A DNA stretch of 30,489 nucleotides. Source: Dimorphilus gyrociliatus (lineage: Eukaryota > Annelida > Polychaeta > Dinophilidae). The stretch spans positions 34,346 through 64,834 of the forward strand of contig CAJFCJ010000076.1 of assembly GCA_904063045.1 (NCBI GenBank), written 5' to 3'. The number at the start of each line of letters is the position of its first letter. Position 1 is the stretch's first letter. The position numbers and the translations under genes are program-made. Positions 18,401 through 27,823 of this stretch are shown in pieces. The notes under the pieces were generated by a model, which had not been told where the DNA came from, searched no databases, and saw only the letters and a list, made by a program, of their open reading frames with translations.

Positions 18401-19772
18401 TCTGTTAATTTGTTCAGAAAATTGATGATAACACACTTGTTACAGTGCTCATTCAGTTTTGAACAAACTTGACAGACTTTCTCTGAATGATCTAAAGTTT
18501 TCCCTTCTTCGCACATATCTTTCAAACATAGACCTTTACTATCGCAGACTTTGCAGTTAGAGACGCAAGGTATGCAACTTCCGGTTTCTGTTAAACTGTA
18601 TTCAGATTTACAGATGATGCATTCCTTATGAATGCCCTGAATTTTACAATGCAAGCAACCAGTACCGCATACTGGAAGAGAAAAGTATCATTAAAACAGA
18701 TACAAGAGATAATAACAAGACTTTTTACTTACAAACACAGACGCCGCTTTCATCATCATATCCAAAACCTTCAAAGCATTCAGATGGTAGGCATATACCC
18801 TTGTTGTTGCTCTTGATGCATTTTTTGCAGTTGAAAGGGCATTTTATACATGTCATGTCATCCCTATTAATGCTGTATCCCTTTGCACAAAGCCTACATT
18901 TAGGACTATTTCCTCCCCATGAACAAATGTCACAATTGCTTGGGCATCTAACGCACTTTCCAGCAAGATTATTGACGTAATATTCTTTGCAGTCATCACA
19001 CATTGTCTCTTTACCATTAAAATGACAAGCTGTACATAATGGCGGACATTTTATGCAAAGTTTCTGACCAGAGACGGGTATAAATCCATCGTTGCATTGA
19101 GTACATTTCATAACATCCTGAATGTCCGGTGAACAGCTTTTGCATTTGTGAGGACACTGGAAACAGTACCGTTTATTCGATGATACGGAATATCCATCTT
19201 CGCAGCCATTGCAAAAGAAATTATCTCTGCAGGAATAACAATGGGCTGAGCATGGTTCACATGCTCCATTTTGGTTAACCGTAAATTTGTTTTGACAAAC
19301 TCTACATTTTAAGCGTTCTGTAAAAATATCCCAATGGCATATATTGCAGAATGAAGGACAAGGTTTACAAACACCCTTTTCCAGAGCATATTTCACTGGA
19401 CAGCTAATACATATACTTTTTCCATTATGGTCAAAGGTACAAGTTTTGCAGTATTCTCCGCAAGGAGAACACTTACCATCCTTAATAGCATATCCTTCAT
19501 TACATACTGTACATTGTATACCAGGGTCTGACTGTATGCAAACCTTGCAATTTTGTGGACATTCTATAATTTTGTTGTAGTTTTAGTATAGTAATTGTAA
19601 ATATAGAAAATAAACGAAAATATGACTTACTTATACAAGTAAAATCGTCTAAAGTAAGAGACCCTGGACTGCATCTTAAACACCTCATCCTATCACCAGT
19701 GATACCGAATTGAGCACATGATTCACAAATGTCGTTACAGTTTCCATTTGGAAAAATTTTTCTATTTTCCAT
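15476..19772 (-). CDS. Seven-exon Cys-rich (furin-like repeat) surface protein with C-terminal Ly6/uPAR domain
   Basis: Exons on the minus strand are 19772-19631, 19563-18733, 18671-16800, 16746-16639, 16585-16172, 16107-15892 and 15822-15476. All junctions have GT and AG, introns are 53-69 bp, and every intron is phase 1. About 1,309 residues result. Residues 10 to about 1190 are furin/GF-receptor-like repeats, roughly CPPSCxxC...C..C..GY....C..C, dozens of them. The last exon is different: KCYECFGPESVCGS, YCFAEAGEHC and QKCCQTQFCNSAPS, the ten-Cys Ly6/uPAR pattern with the CC....CN end. It is followed by a hydrophobic tail (LLFVSFLSLFAVVYLRL, then stop), typical of a GPI-anchor signal. Likely an outer-surface receptor or antigen-like protein; ligand unknown. 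Odd points: TAA at 16400-16398 (codon 1047, after CSKCLVG, where the repeat expects Tyr) truncates it before the anchor, and no signal peptide is seen. The MENRK start at 19772 is a guess; a further 5' exon is likely. Confidence 0.8.
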
Positions 19773-19777
19773 ATGAT

Positions 19778-20148
19778 GTAGAAATACATGACAGAAAAAA
19801 TGTTGTATTTGTTTCAAAAGACGTCTGTTCCCCTCCTTGTTCAGATGCAGTGGAAGAGTATTTTCTTTGCGGTAATAGAAATAACAATATAATTCATACA
19901 GAGGAATGTATTGAATATTTATGGACAATGAATGTTGTGGATATGGTTCCTAGAAAACAAAACTAGTTTATGCTTTAGGTATCAACAACAAGGTTCTAAC
20001 TCCAAATAAGGATTGTTCACAACAAACAGGGTCAAGGGTTATCATTTTATTCAATAGTGATGTAAACAACAGCAACAGTGACAGTTTAAATACTTTGAGG
20101 TTTGCCTCTCATATCCAATTATCACGTGACATTTGCCAAACTGTCTAG
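19778..20148 (+). CDS. Possible small plus-strand Cys-containing gene, 3' exons
   Basis: Plus-strand reading gives VFVSKDVCSPPCSDAVEEYF and LCGNRNNNIIHTEE up to 19907, where a GTATTG donor can join tttatgctttag|g at 19979 (71-bp intron). This keeps the Cys codon and continues INNKVLTPNKDCSQQTGSR, VIILFNSDVNNSNSDSLNT and LRFASHIQLSRDICQTV to TAG at 20146-20148. The Cys spacing recalls small secreted domains (Kazal-like is one thought), but I do not recognise it. It lies back-to-back with the 5' end of the Cys-rich/Ly6 gene, so its own upstream exons would overlap that gene antisense. The last codons overlap the repeat shared with 9790-10013. It could be chance. Confidence 0.25.
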
Positions 20149-20310
20149 TTCATATTTATCTTTAGAAAGTGGAAGTTACAAGGTTCAACACTTAAGAAGG
20201 CTAATTGAATTATAACTTGGCCAAACCTTAACTGGTAATTAAAGATGAACCTTAAGAATGACTAATGATGTCCATGTTATTGTGTTTTCTTGTGTAGGTT
20301 CTTGATATTT
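20136..20310 (-). repeat. 3' terminal part of an unidentified element (copy at 9790-10013)
   Basis: Minus-strand sequence from 20310 to 20136 matches 9790-10013 on the plus strand and contains the end of the ORF discussed under 20239-21372 plus about 100 bp of downstream sequence. Two copies sharing a common 3' end with different 5' extents is the pattern left by 5'-truncated retroelement insertion, but no reverse transcriptase is seen. Confidence 0.75.
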
Positions 20311-21372
20311 CCTTTCTGGTAACATTATGTTATTTACATAGTTAGAGTCTTTGAGATCAGTTCTTAATAAATCAAATGCTTTATGTGGAACTAATACTCT
20401 TGTTCCTGGTCCACCAAATCCTTTTATGTATCTGTCTTGATATGGGAGGTCCATTATTGCATAGTTTGGACATGAAAAGTATCCTCCTAGTTTAACACAT
20501 TCTATGTCTCTTGTCACAACTTTATAAGGTGAGGTATGACCAAGGAGATGTTGCCCTTTTGTTGGATTAAATATGATAATTGAATCTAGTGTTCTATAGA
20601 ATCTATCTTTTATAGAGCAGTCTTCCATATACATTTATTCCAGATTTGTAGTTATTTTGTCTTGGCTAGGTTGCCAAAAGTCTTTACCAATTTGTAATAT
20701 TGTTGTGAATTTTTCAATAACTGTTGTTCTTGGCCATTTGTAATATGGTCCTTTGTTTTCCTTTCTGAATAAGTTTTTGTCCATTAAGAGTTTTCTTAGA
20801 ATAAAGCATTTTTCTACATTGCTTTTCAGTCTAGGTAAGTGTTTGTTTTTCAATTCTGTGCTTCTTTGCTCCAAAGAAGTAATATGTATAAAAGTTGATT
20901 CTTCTTTTCACCATACACTTATCTGCTTGAATAGCCAGTTTTTCAGCTTTTATTTCATAAATATTTGCCATTATTTTGGTCATTTCTTGAGTTTCAAAGG
21001 TACATACTAGTTCATCAGCCAAATCATATGACTGATGTACTTGTTATCCCTTACAAAATTGTACTGGTGGCAACATTCTTACAGTGATGTTTGCTCTGGT
21101 GAATGATGTGTCACCATATACCAAACTTAAGCAACATAAAGCTAGTAAGGTGATCCTCTGATAGGTAGTGTTCCACCATTTCTTTTTGTCTTTTCTAAAC
21201 AAACTGTGTTAATTCTTATTGGTTGTCTATTTGCTAATCTAAGTCTGCTAGCATGATAAAATTTTCTTTTATTTGCCAATATTTCCAATTCATACAAACA
21301 TTTTGTAGTATCAGTAGCAGTTACAAGATATTTATTCTGTTCATTCCTTGTCCAATGTGCTCATTTTTTATG
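20239..21372 (-). pseudogene. Unidentified broken ORF group, probably mobile-element or viral in origin
   Basis: Protein-like minus-strand segments follow one another in different frames. 21372 to about 21150 has EILANKRKFYHASRLRLANR and QPIRINTVCLEKTKR. About 21150-20831 has LALCCLSLVYGDTS (signal-peptide-like, though perhaps only by chance) and EMTKIMANIYEIKAEKLAI. 20874-20635 has FILRKLLMDKNLFRKENKG and GPYYKWPRTTVIEKF, ending in TAA. 20634-20239 has RFYRTLDSIIIFNPTKGQHL, IECVKLGGYFSCPNYAIMD and GFGGPGTRVLVPHKAFDLL. Breaks are simple stops and small shifts, so it looks like one decayed gene of at least 350 residues. I recognise no family. The 3' end exists as a second copy at 9790-10013, which is why I favour a mobile or endogenised element over a host gene. 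Confidence 0.5.
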
Positions 21373-21840
21373 TGTATCCAAAGTTTGAACAATGCAAAGT
21401 AACATTTTAACACAATTAAAAGTTCTAAAAATGGTTCCACCTTTAATTGGTTTCATTCATCCTGAGTAATAAGGTCAGATAAATTTAGATGGTCAGCTTC
21501 TTTCATAAGATGTAACAATTTTTGTAACATTCAATTCAACCATTGAATGTGAGAAATTGGAAAAACAAAGTCAACAATAGTTGAGTCTGACGTTTTGGTA
21601 CTCTTTAGCTGGCGGCTAAATTAATGTTCTTAAGTGGTTAAAGTAAGGCTAATGTAGTTCTATAATTAATGCTAAATTCATTGGATTTATTTGTAAGAAT
21701 TTTATATGCTCACATGCATATGTGCATTGCAGCATATATTTATAATAGAATTGTGCATACCTAGCCCTCAATGCTAATGTTAAGTATTCATATTAAATAG
21801 TATTGAGTTAAGTCTACAGTTTTCTAAAAGAGCATCTATA
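21373..21840. other. No gene recognised; short repeat at 21640-21690
   Basis: The stretch around 21640-21690 (aatgtagttctataattaat) matches the reverse complement of 9228-9270 and, more loosely, 750-790. The upstream limit of the broken ORF group is not clear and may extend to about 21540. Otherwise AT-rich with no protein-like frame. Confidence 0.5.
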
Positions 21841-22328
21841 TCAAACTGAAGTGTACACTTTCTGAGTACCATTTTTTATAATTTTAAATTTGGAGGAATC
21901 AAAGAATTTAATACTAGATGGTTTTATTTCAAATGAGCTTTCTTCAACATCATTAACTTCAAAATTAGGATCACTACTAACACTTAAATTTCAATATCAA
22001 TTGAACAATTATCAATATCCATCTCCTGATCAACATATAAATCATAATGAAATGGTATTTGATAATCATTTGGATTATTGCTAACATTGACATTTTCTGC
22101 AGCTTAATAAGAATGTTATTGACCACATATTTTGTACAACACTATTTTTAAATGCCATTCTGACATTCTTAAATTACCTCATTTAAGTAAATTATAAATA
22201 TTTGAAAAATAATACTACTGAAACTAACCATTAGCACACTTCTTGTGGTAATTATGATGACAAAGATTGCATTTAAAACCAGTGTTATTTCTTTTGATAA
22301 AATTTTTACAAATATTACATGACACCAT
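21841..22328 (-). pseudogene. Zinc-finger exon spliced to FLYWCH/MULE N-terminal fragment, copy 3
   Basis: Exon 1 (22328-22229) starts with ATG and encodes MVSCNICKNFIKRNNTGFKC and NLCHHNYHKKCAN, a CxxC...CxxC....HxxC finger of the C1/PHD-like treble-clef type. A GTTAGT donor follows; the acceptor ctgcag ends at 22097 (132-bp intron, phase 1). Exon 2 (22096 down to 21841) encodes NDYQIPFHYDLYVDQEMDID, then, after a TAA and frame change, DVEESSFEIKPSSIKFFDSS and FKIIKNGTQK before a stop. The last part aligns with EEESFESE and FHFKILPNGSQKGK just before the FLYWCH finger of copy 2. So this is the 5' end of a FLYWCH/MULE-type gene, truncated inside the FLYWCH domain. It suggests the full protein carries an extra N-terminal zinc finger. 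Confidence 0.45.
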
Positions 22329-22751
22329 TCTTCTTTCATGAAATAACGGGATGATTTTCAAAATTATCCAATTTTCTTAAAATAATAAATTTTTTTTATT
22401 TAATTTCAAGTTAGGATGAATCTTAAACTATTCATACATTAATTAATTCATTATTTATGTTAAAAAACCTAATATTAGTCACAAAAATATATAAAAACAA
22501 AAATTAGATCTTTTTAAATATTTGGAGAGGAAGCAGAATTATGGATGACAAAAGATTATCTTTAAAAAAAAAACTGGTAAAAAAGAATTCTTTTAAAAAA
22601 AGAAAGAATTTGATTTATGAGTTTTAGCAATCATTTTTTACAATCTCTGTCTCAATACAATAAATAATCTTTAAAATAAAGATTTATAACTATATTTATA
22701 ATAAAAGTTCTTTAAACAAAAGCCAGAAATATTAGTTATATACAGTTTTTA

Positions 22752-22825
22752 AACACCACTGGGTGTTTTCAATCAGTACAGTAGGCGTTTTCAACAGGTT
22801 AGTGGGCGTTTTCAAAAATATCACT
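22752..22825. repeat. Three-unit tandem repeat, about 21-24 bp
   Basis: The units share g(g/t)gcgttttcaa: gggtgttttcaatcagtacagta, ggcgttttcaacaggttagtg and ggcgttttcaaaaatatcact. Small and diverged; no function visible. Confidence 0.7.
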
Positions 22826-23721
22826 GTAATGATGATCTGTGGCTGTATCTACTCAATAACAGTCACAAAACCATCCTACCTAGAGTATATAGCAGCAGGA
22901 GAGATAGAAAAGATCTATGAAAGTAGCAGAGTGGCTGGTAAAACCTTACTTTCATGTGAAATAGATCAGCCAGAAATGATAAACTTTGGGTGATGATTGA
23001 GAAAGATATCAACAATCAATGACTAACCGTCTGGATGGTCTAAACCAAGAGCTATTCACTCATAATAAAATAGCTCAAGCGAGAAAATTAGAAATATCAA
23101 TCTTCCACCCAGAAAGGCAAAAATAAACTGGTGCAAGTAGTATGAATGTATGAATCTTTGAATTCTGCAGGGATCTGTCACAATTTACACTTTGTGATTT
23201 CTAGTTTGCAGTTCATGATAATTGATTTGCAGATTCATGATTCATGGTCCAAAGACTGTGGCTACAATCATCTCTTGAAAATTCTCCTTCACAGTGCAGA
23301 TAGTCAGACAACATCCATATAGGAATAACCAACAGGAAACCAATCCCATAGTTGCCATTAATGATAACACTAATAATGACTTGTGACTGTATTAATCCAA
23401 GAATAGATAACTATATTCAAGATATACTTAATCAATCCAATTATTGTTAAGAAAGAAGAAATAACTACCAATGAATAATTAAATAGTGGAGATTTTAATG
23501 TTTTTGAAAGTAATGGTCAAGGTCAAATTGTTAATGTCATAAAACCAAAAATAATTATCAAATACACATTATACTTTACACAAAGTAATTGTATCCAAAA
23601 TTCTATACAAACTATTAAACAGTGTGAATAATGATGATTTGAAATTTGATCTATTCTATTCCAATATTTAAATAACAAAAGTATTGGATGTCAGAGGAAC
23701 CATACTATACCATGTTAGACT

Positions 23722-23852
23722 ATTTGTGGACGAACTGGAAAGGTTCTCTTTGTGTGAGTACTTTGGTAAATTGGTAAATGATTGGAATGGACGATTACAG
23801 TTGTGACAAACCAGAAATTCCTACAATTACAATACAACAAAGTACAATTAGT
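23722..23852 (-). repeat. Fragment of the module A/B repeat family
   Basis: It matches the right end of module A (3083-3213) in the same orientation: gactatttgtggacgaact, tactttggtaaattg, aatgattggaatggacga, and gaaattcctacaattacaat, ending caacaaagtac. The interior of the family is missing here. Confidence 0.8.
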
Positions 23853-23854
23853 GA

Positions 23855-23975
23855 ACTCAGGTTTTGTTTTAGCCTAACCCTGCCTAACCTTTTTCATGAC
23901 CCCCTAATCCTCAGATGAAACCCTCATTGTTGTCTTACAAGAGAAACCTAGGATTAGGTTAGGTTAAAGTCTTGA
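23855..23975 (-). mobile_element. Possible divergent third copy of the telomere-core MITE
   Basis: Read in reverse it contains gagggtttcatctgaggatt, agggggtcatgaaaaagg, and ttaggcagggttaggctaaa, which follows the order of the interior of the MITEs at 6287 and 11990 (gagggtctc, taaggg, aatggaaaaggg, gggttagggtaaaa). As in those copies it abuts the tactttgttgtattg end of the module A/B family. The terminal inverted repeats are not recognisable. Confidence 0.4.
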
Positions 23976-24374
23976 GCTAAGCAAAAAAAAAACCTCTATT
24001 TAATCACATGACAGGAGATATATGAACCAAATTTCAATAGTCTTCTTTTCTGACGAAATGAAATGATAAATTTCCAAAAGTATTTAAATAGATGTATCTT
24101 TTCCGAAATATTAATGAAGTTGACACAAAGTTTCCATAGTATAGAACTAATTGAAAGAATAGGCCTATTTCTATTTCAATTTCACAATTTCTACAATCCA
24201 TCATTGTGTATGAATGGATATAGTATAAGCATTTGGTTAAATGTCTCCAAATAAAAGAATCAAAACAAATGCAACAGAATTTGCAAAATAGCCACCTAAA
24301 TCATAAAATAATAAGTCTTACAAAGACAGAAAGAATTCATCACATTTTCAAAAATAGATGTGTCCAAGTTTCAT

Positions 24375-27300
24375 TTAAACCATTTCATTGTCATCATCAT
24401 TGGTTAACAGAGTTGTTATTGTTTTCATACGCTCTGAACTATTCTGCAAGTCATCCAAGGCTTTTTGCTGAGTATCTATTAAATTCGGTGTGTAATTAAA
24501 TGAGAATAATGTTTGAGAACAATCTTGTAAAGCCATTAAAACATTTTCAAATGATAAATCCAAAAAAGTAACTTCATCCAAATCTATCTTCTCTAATGAT
24601 GAGCATACTTTAATAAATTCACCAAAATGAAAACTATCCTCATCAGTAAGTGAGAGATAATACAAATGAATTTCTCTAATATGCTCAGCTGACTGCCTTA
24701 AACCATCAGTAATTACTTTTAAATGATAATAAGTTTTATTATACTCAGCTGGAATAGTAAGTTTAAAGTATTGAAGAAATTTACAATTGCCTAAGAATTT
24801 TCCAATTTCCATATAGTAATCATTGTATGAATTTCCACAATTTTCAAATGAAACTGATGATAGATTGTTACAAGATAATACCATTGCATCAGTTATAATT
24901 TGTAGGCCAGAATCAATTTTCTCAAGTTCCCTTAAGAAAACCTCTTTTACCATACCAATATTCTTGAGTAGTTTTGATAGTACTGAACAATCAGTATTAT
25001 TTAGTAAACCAGTAATGTCAACACTAACTAATGAATCTGATTTTAGGTGATCTGGAAATTTGTCCATAATTATTTTCAAATAGAAATGATTACCACCATA
25101 TTCTTCATGATTAAAAGGAATAAATTCAGTAGTGATTGCTGGCTTTGAAGATAGGAAGAAAAGTTGAATATTTTCATAGAATTTATAATGTATCTTCTTC
25201 TTCTTTAGTTTTGGTGGACAATTGTCAACTTTTAATTTCACTCTCTGTTTCTTAAAAGATATAGAGTAGAAATTTTCTTTCTTTTCAAATATCCATCCAA
25301 CAACATTAAGTTCAATAATTGATAATTCATCAGTAAAACTCATTTCTTGAACAAAATCACAAAGTAAAAAATATGTTGTTGATTTGAAAATACAAGAATT
25401 TAATACCAGTTTTTTAATAGACTTTGGAATAGATTTTAAAAGTTCAAAAAAGAATTTCTTTTTAAATTTTGGCTTTGAAATATATAGGTTTTTAAGTGAT
25501 TTAAGCTTAGAAATTGCTGTTAATGATGTCATGAATGATAAACCATCTTCAGTGAAATCTTCACTAAATTCAAAGTGAAGAGTTGTGATTAATTGACAAG
25601 ATTCTAGAACTTTTTCAAAACCTTTTATCATATCTCTAGCCAATGAATGAATAGTTAGAGTGAAATAGAAATCCTCGTTATTGTCACAAGAGCTATCATC
25701 ACTGTCTCCTTCTTGTTTTGTGATATCTGCTTCCCAGAATTTAGAACTTTTAATGCTTATATAATCAAATGATTCTTTCTTTGAATATAGTTCTATCATA
25801 TGGACAAGAACTGATGGAGATATATATCTTTCATTGTAAATTTCAATATCCTCAATTGAATCAGATATTTGCAAGGTTTTTGAGAAATATTCAGAATCTA
25901 TTAATGAACAATCTTCCAATTCAATTCCATCTGCCTTTAATTTTTTATTTTCAACTAAAAAGTGGAAAAATGCTGGATTTATTTCTCCATCAGAAATTTT
26001 GATATATCTATTTTCAACATCATCCAATTGGGACATCCAACTTGTATGATTCATTTTTTCAAAATTTTTATACACCTTTAGAATATCTACACCCAAATCA
26101 ACTGATTTGCTACTTATAAAATTCAGTACATTAAATAATTTCATTTCCGGATATTTCTCTAAAATATCACCTAATACGGAATCGAGTTGATTAATTTCTA
26201 ATTTCTCATAACTGTGTATAATGTAGATAGCAGCGAAATATTCTTGAAAGGAACGATGATAAAATTGAACTTGAACTTCTTCATTGGTTGAATTCCTATT
26301 TGGTATGAAATGTAATATATTTCCATAGACATTGTCTAAAATTTCTAATTCTTCACTATTCAGTTGTATGTTTTGAGTAGTGTCAGATAAAGTTGTTAAA
26401 CAATTAAAATAAAATTTTAATTTCAACTTTTCATCCAAGATATTGTGATCCTTGTTTCTAAAGGATTGCACTACTTTAATGATATTTTCATAAAGATGAA
26501 ACAGTTTCATATCAATTATTTCTCCTTTTTCCTTCCATAAAAAGAATATTATCATTGCTAAAAGAGGTACTCTACAAAATTCCATCAACATAGGATTTTT
26601 TTGTAAGTCTTTAAATTGAAATAGCTCTGTTCCTGTAAAGTCTTTGAAACATTTGTTGAAAAAATCAGTAAGATCAAATCCATTAAATCCAATTAATTCA
26701 AAAATAATATCACAAGAATTTTGAAAGTCATTTGCCTTCCAATTTCTTGACCACAAAACAGTTTGAACAGGGCAATTACCTTCATAAATAAATTGGTTAA
26801 AGGTAATATAATCTGAAAAGAAGAGTTCATCAATACCATCCAAGAGTAGTATTATTTCATTAGATTTTTCTCTTATCATAGATTCAACAATATCTTTGTT
26901 AATATAGTCTATTCCTTCAAAGTTCTGCCTGATAATTTCATCAAATATATCATTATTCCTTTCAACATTCTTTAAAACTACTTTAAGGAGGAGAAATTCT
27001 TTCTCAATGTCTTTCCATTTGTTATTTGCCCATGTATGAATAAGATTCTTTACATGAACACTTTTACCAATTCCAGGTTGACCTTTAACTAAAACTTTTG
27101 AATAGCCTTTTTCAAATATTAGAAAAAAATTTGAATAGATGATTTTCTGTTCTAAATCTGGATGTTTCTTTAAATTATCCTTTTTCATTTCAATAGAAAC
27201 AACAATTTCATCTAATTGAATAAATCTATTATTTGTGAATGTAAAGAGCGATAAACAAGCAGAATCTTTTCTTCTCAATTCTTTTACATTGTCAACAAAC

Positions 27301-27614
27301 ATTTTCCAATTTTTATATAAATTTGATATTTCATCAAAAATATTTAATTCTTCTTCTTTTTCCAATTGCTTCAAAATTTTACAAATTTCGGAATCAAAAT
27401 TTAATTTTAGAAATATATCCATTAAGTTATTTATAACCATTTCTCTGCTGTCATTTCTCTTAAAAATTTCACAAAATTCTTGTTCACTTTCACTAGAAAT
27501 TATTCTTCTATCCTTTAAAAATTTACATATTTTCTTAAATAGAAAAAAAGTTTTGAATATAGAAAATAATTTGTCTCTATTCATAGAAATTGATAATTTT
27601 TGCAGATAGTTCAT
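24375..27614 (-). CDS. NLR-type innate immune receptor: CARD-like, NACHT, LRR
   Basis: One exon, 1,079 residues from the first ATG (MNYLQKLS; the frame is open about 13 codons further but without ATG, and an acceptor-like gcacag at about 27639 leaves a 5' exon possible). Residues about 12-87 look like a CARD/death-fold domain: FLKDRRIISSESEQEFCEIF, then LMDIFLKLNFDSEICKILKQ. NACHT follows: Walker A GQPGIGKSV at about 178, Walker B IILLLDGIDEL at about 255, and sensor-type TVLWSRNWKA at about 285. The NLR winged-helix/HD2 hallmark FYHRSFQEYFAA is at about 451. From about 640 to the end are irregular ribonuclease-inhibitor-like LRRs (LKVITDGLRQSAEHIREIHL, FGEFIKVCSSLEKIDLDE). NLRs are cytosolic sensors that oligomerise through NACHT and signal through the N-terminal domain. 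It lies about 0.2 kb downstream of a paralogue in the same orientation and appears intact, without frameshifts. Confidence 0.92.
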   Translation of the reverse strand: MNYLQKLSISMNRDKLFSIFKTFFLFKKICKFLKDRRIISSESEQEFCEIFKRNDSREMVINNLMDIFLKLNFDSEICKILKQLEKEEELNIFDEISNLYKNWKMFVDNVKELRRKDSACLSLFTFTNNRFIQLDEIVVSIEMKKDNLKKHPDLEQKIIYSNFFLIFEKGYSKVLVKGQPGIGKSVHVKNLIHTWANNKWKDIEKEFLLLKVVLKNVERNNDIFDEIIRQNFEGIDYINKDIVESMIREKSNEIILLLDGIDELFFSDYITFNQFIYEGNCPVQTVLWSRNWKANDFQNSCDIIFELIGFNGFDLTDFFNKCFKDFTGTELFQFKDLQKNPMLMEFCRVPLLAMIIFFLWKEKGEIIDMKLFHLYENIIKVVQSFRNKDHNILDEKLKLKFYFNCLTTLSDTTQNIQLNSEELEILDNVYGNILHFIPNRNSTNEEVQVQFYHRSFQEYFAAIYIIHSYEKLEINQLDSVLGDILEKYPEMKLFNVLNFISSKSVDLGVDILKVYKNFEKMNHTSWMSQLDDVENRYIKISDGEINPAFFHFLVENKKLKADGIELEDCSLIDSEYFSKTLQISDSIEDIEIYNERYISPSVLVHMIELYSKKESFDYISIKSSKFWEADITKQEGDSDDSSCDNNEDFYFTLTIHSLARDMIKGFEKVLESCQLITTLHFEFSEDFTEDGLSFMTSLTAISKLKSLKNLYISKPKFKKKFFFELLKSIPKSIKKLVLNSCIFKSTTYFLLCDFVQEMSFTDELSIIELNVVGWIFEKKENFYSISFKKQRVKLKVDNCPPKLKKKKIHYKFYENIQLFFLSSKPAITTEFIPFNHEEYGGNHFYLKIIMDKFPDHLKSDSLVSVDITGLLNNTDCSVLSKLLKNIGMVKEVFLRELEKIDSGLQIITDAMVLSCNNLSSVSFENCGNSYNDYYMEIGKFLGNCKFLQYFKLTIPAEYNKTYYHLKVITDGLRQSAEHIREIHLYYLSLTDEDSFHFGEFIKVCSSLEKIDLDEVTFLDLSFENVLMALQDCSQTLFSFNYTPNLIDTQQKALDDLQNSSERMKTITTLLTNDDDNEMV

Positions 27615-27800
27615 CTTCCCTATTAAATTTTTTGGACACTGTGCATATAACAATAGGAAACATATTTGAGCAGAAAAATTATATGTTTTTGTAGGCCTAC
27701 TCTAAATACTTTATAAGCATATTGAAAGATTTAAAGTGTATTTGAATAAACTAACAAAGAGGGGTTTTAAATTTTAATGTTTTATAATCAGAAACAAAGA

Positions 27801-27806
27801 TTTATT
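27801..27806 (-). terminator. AATAAA polyadenylation signal of the second NLR gene
   Basis: tttatt on the plus strand gives AATAAA on the minus strand, 17 bp beyond the stop at 27824. The gap to the next NLR start is only about 0.2 kb, so this signal and the promoter of the next gene are tightly packed. Confidence 0.5.
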
Positions 27807-27823
27807 GCCAGTTCTCTTTTAAA

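Larger units (their letters stand above)
22346..24374. other. Non-coding interval with repeats
   Basis: There is no convincing gene in about 2 kb. The plus frames at 22763-22993, 24063-24254 and 24233-24499 lack family features; the last overlaps the NLR antisense. Contents noted separately: a small tandem repeat at 22752-22825, a module A/B fragment at 23722-23852 and a possible third MITE at 23855-23975. The right end should hold the 3' UTR of the first NLR gene. Confidence 0.5.

Noticed and set aside
20052-20148. Kinesin motor resemblance (SLNTLRFASHI)
   Set aside because: Only a short match to the end of the motor domain; none of the nucleotide-binding or switch motifs are nearby.
22763-22993. 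76-residue plus ORF as a gene
   Set aside because: Its start lies in a tandem repeat and the frame ends in stops, with no recognisable motif or splice signals around it.
27235-27609. Plus-strand ORFs across the NLR genes (also 24823-25050, 25384-25578, 25769-26002)
   Set aside because: Antisense shadows of the NLR coding sequence with low-complexity composition.
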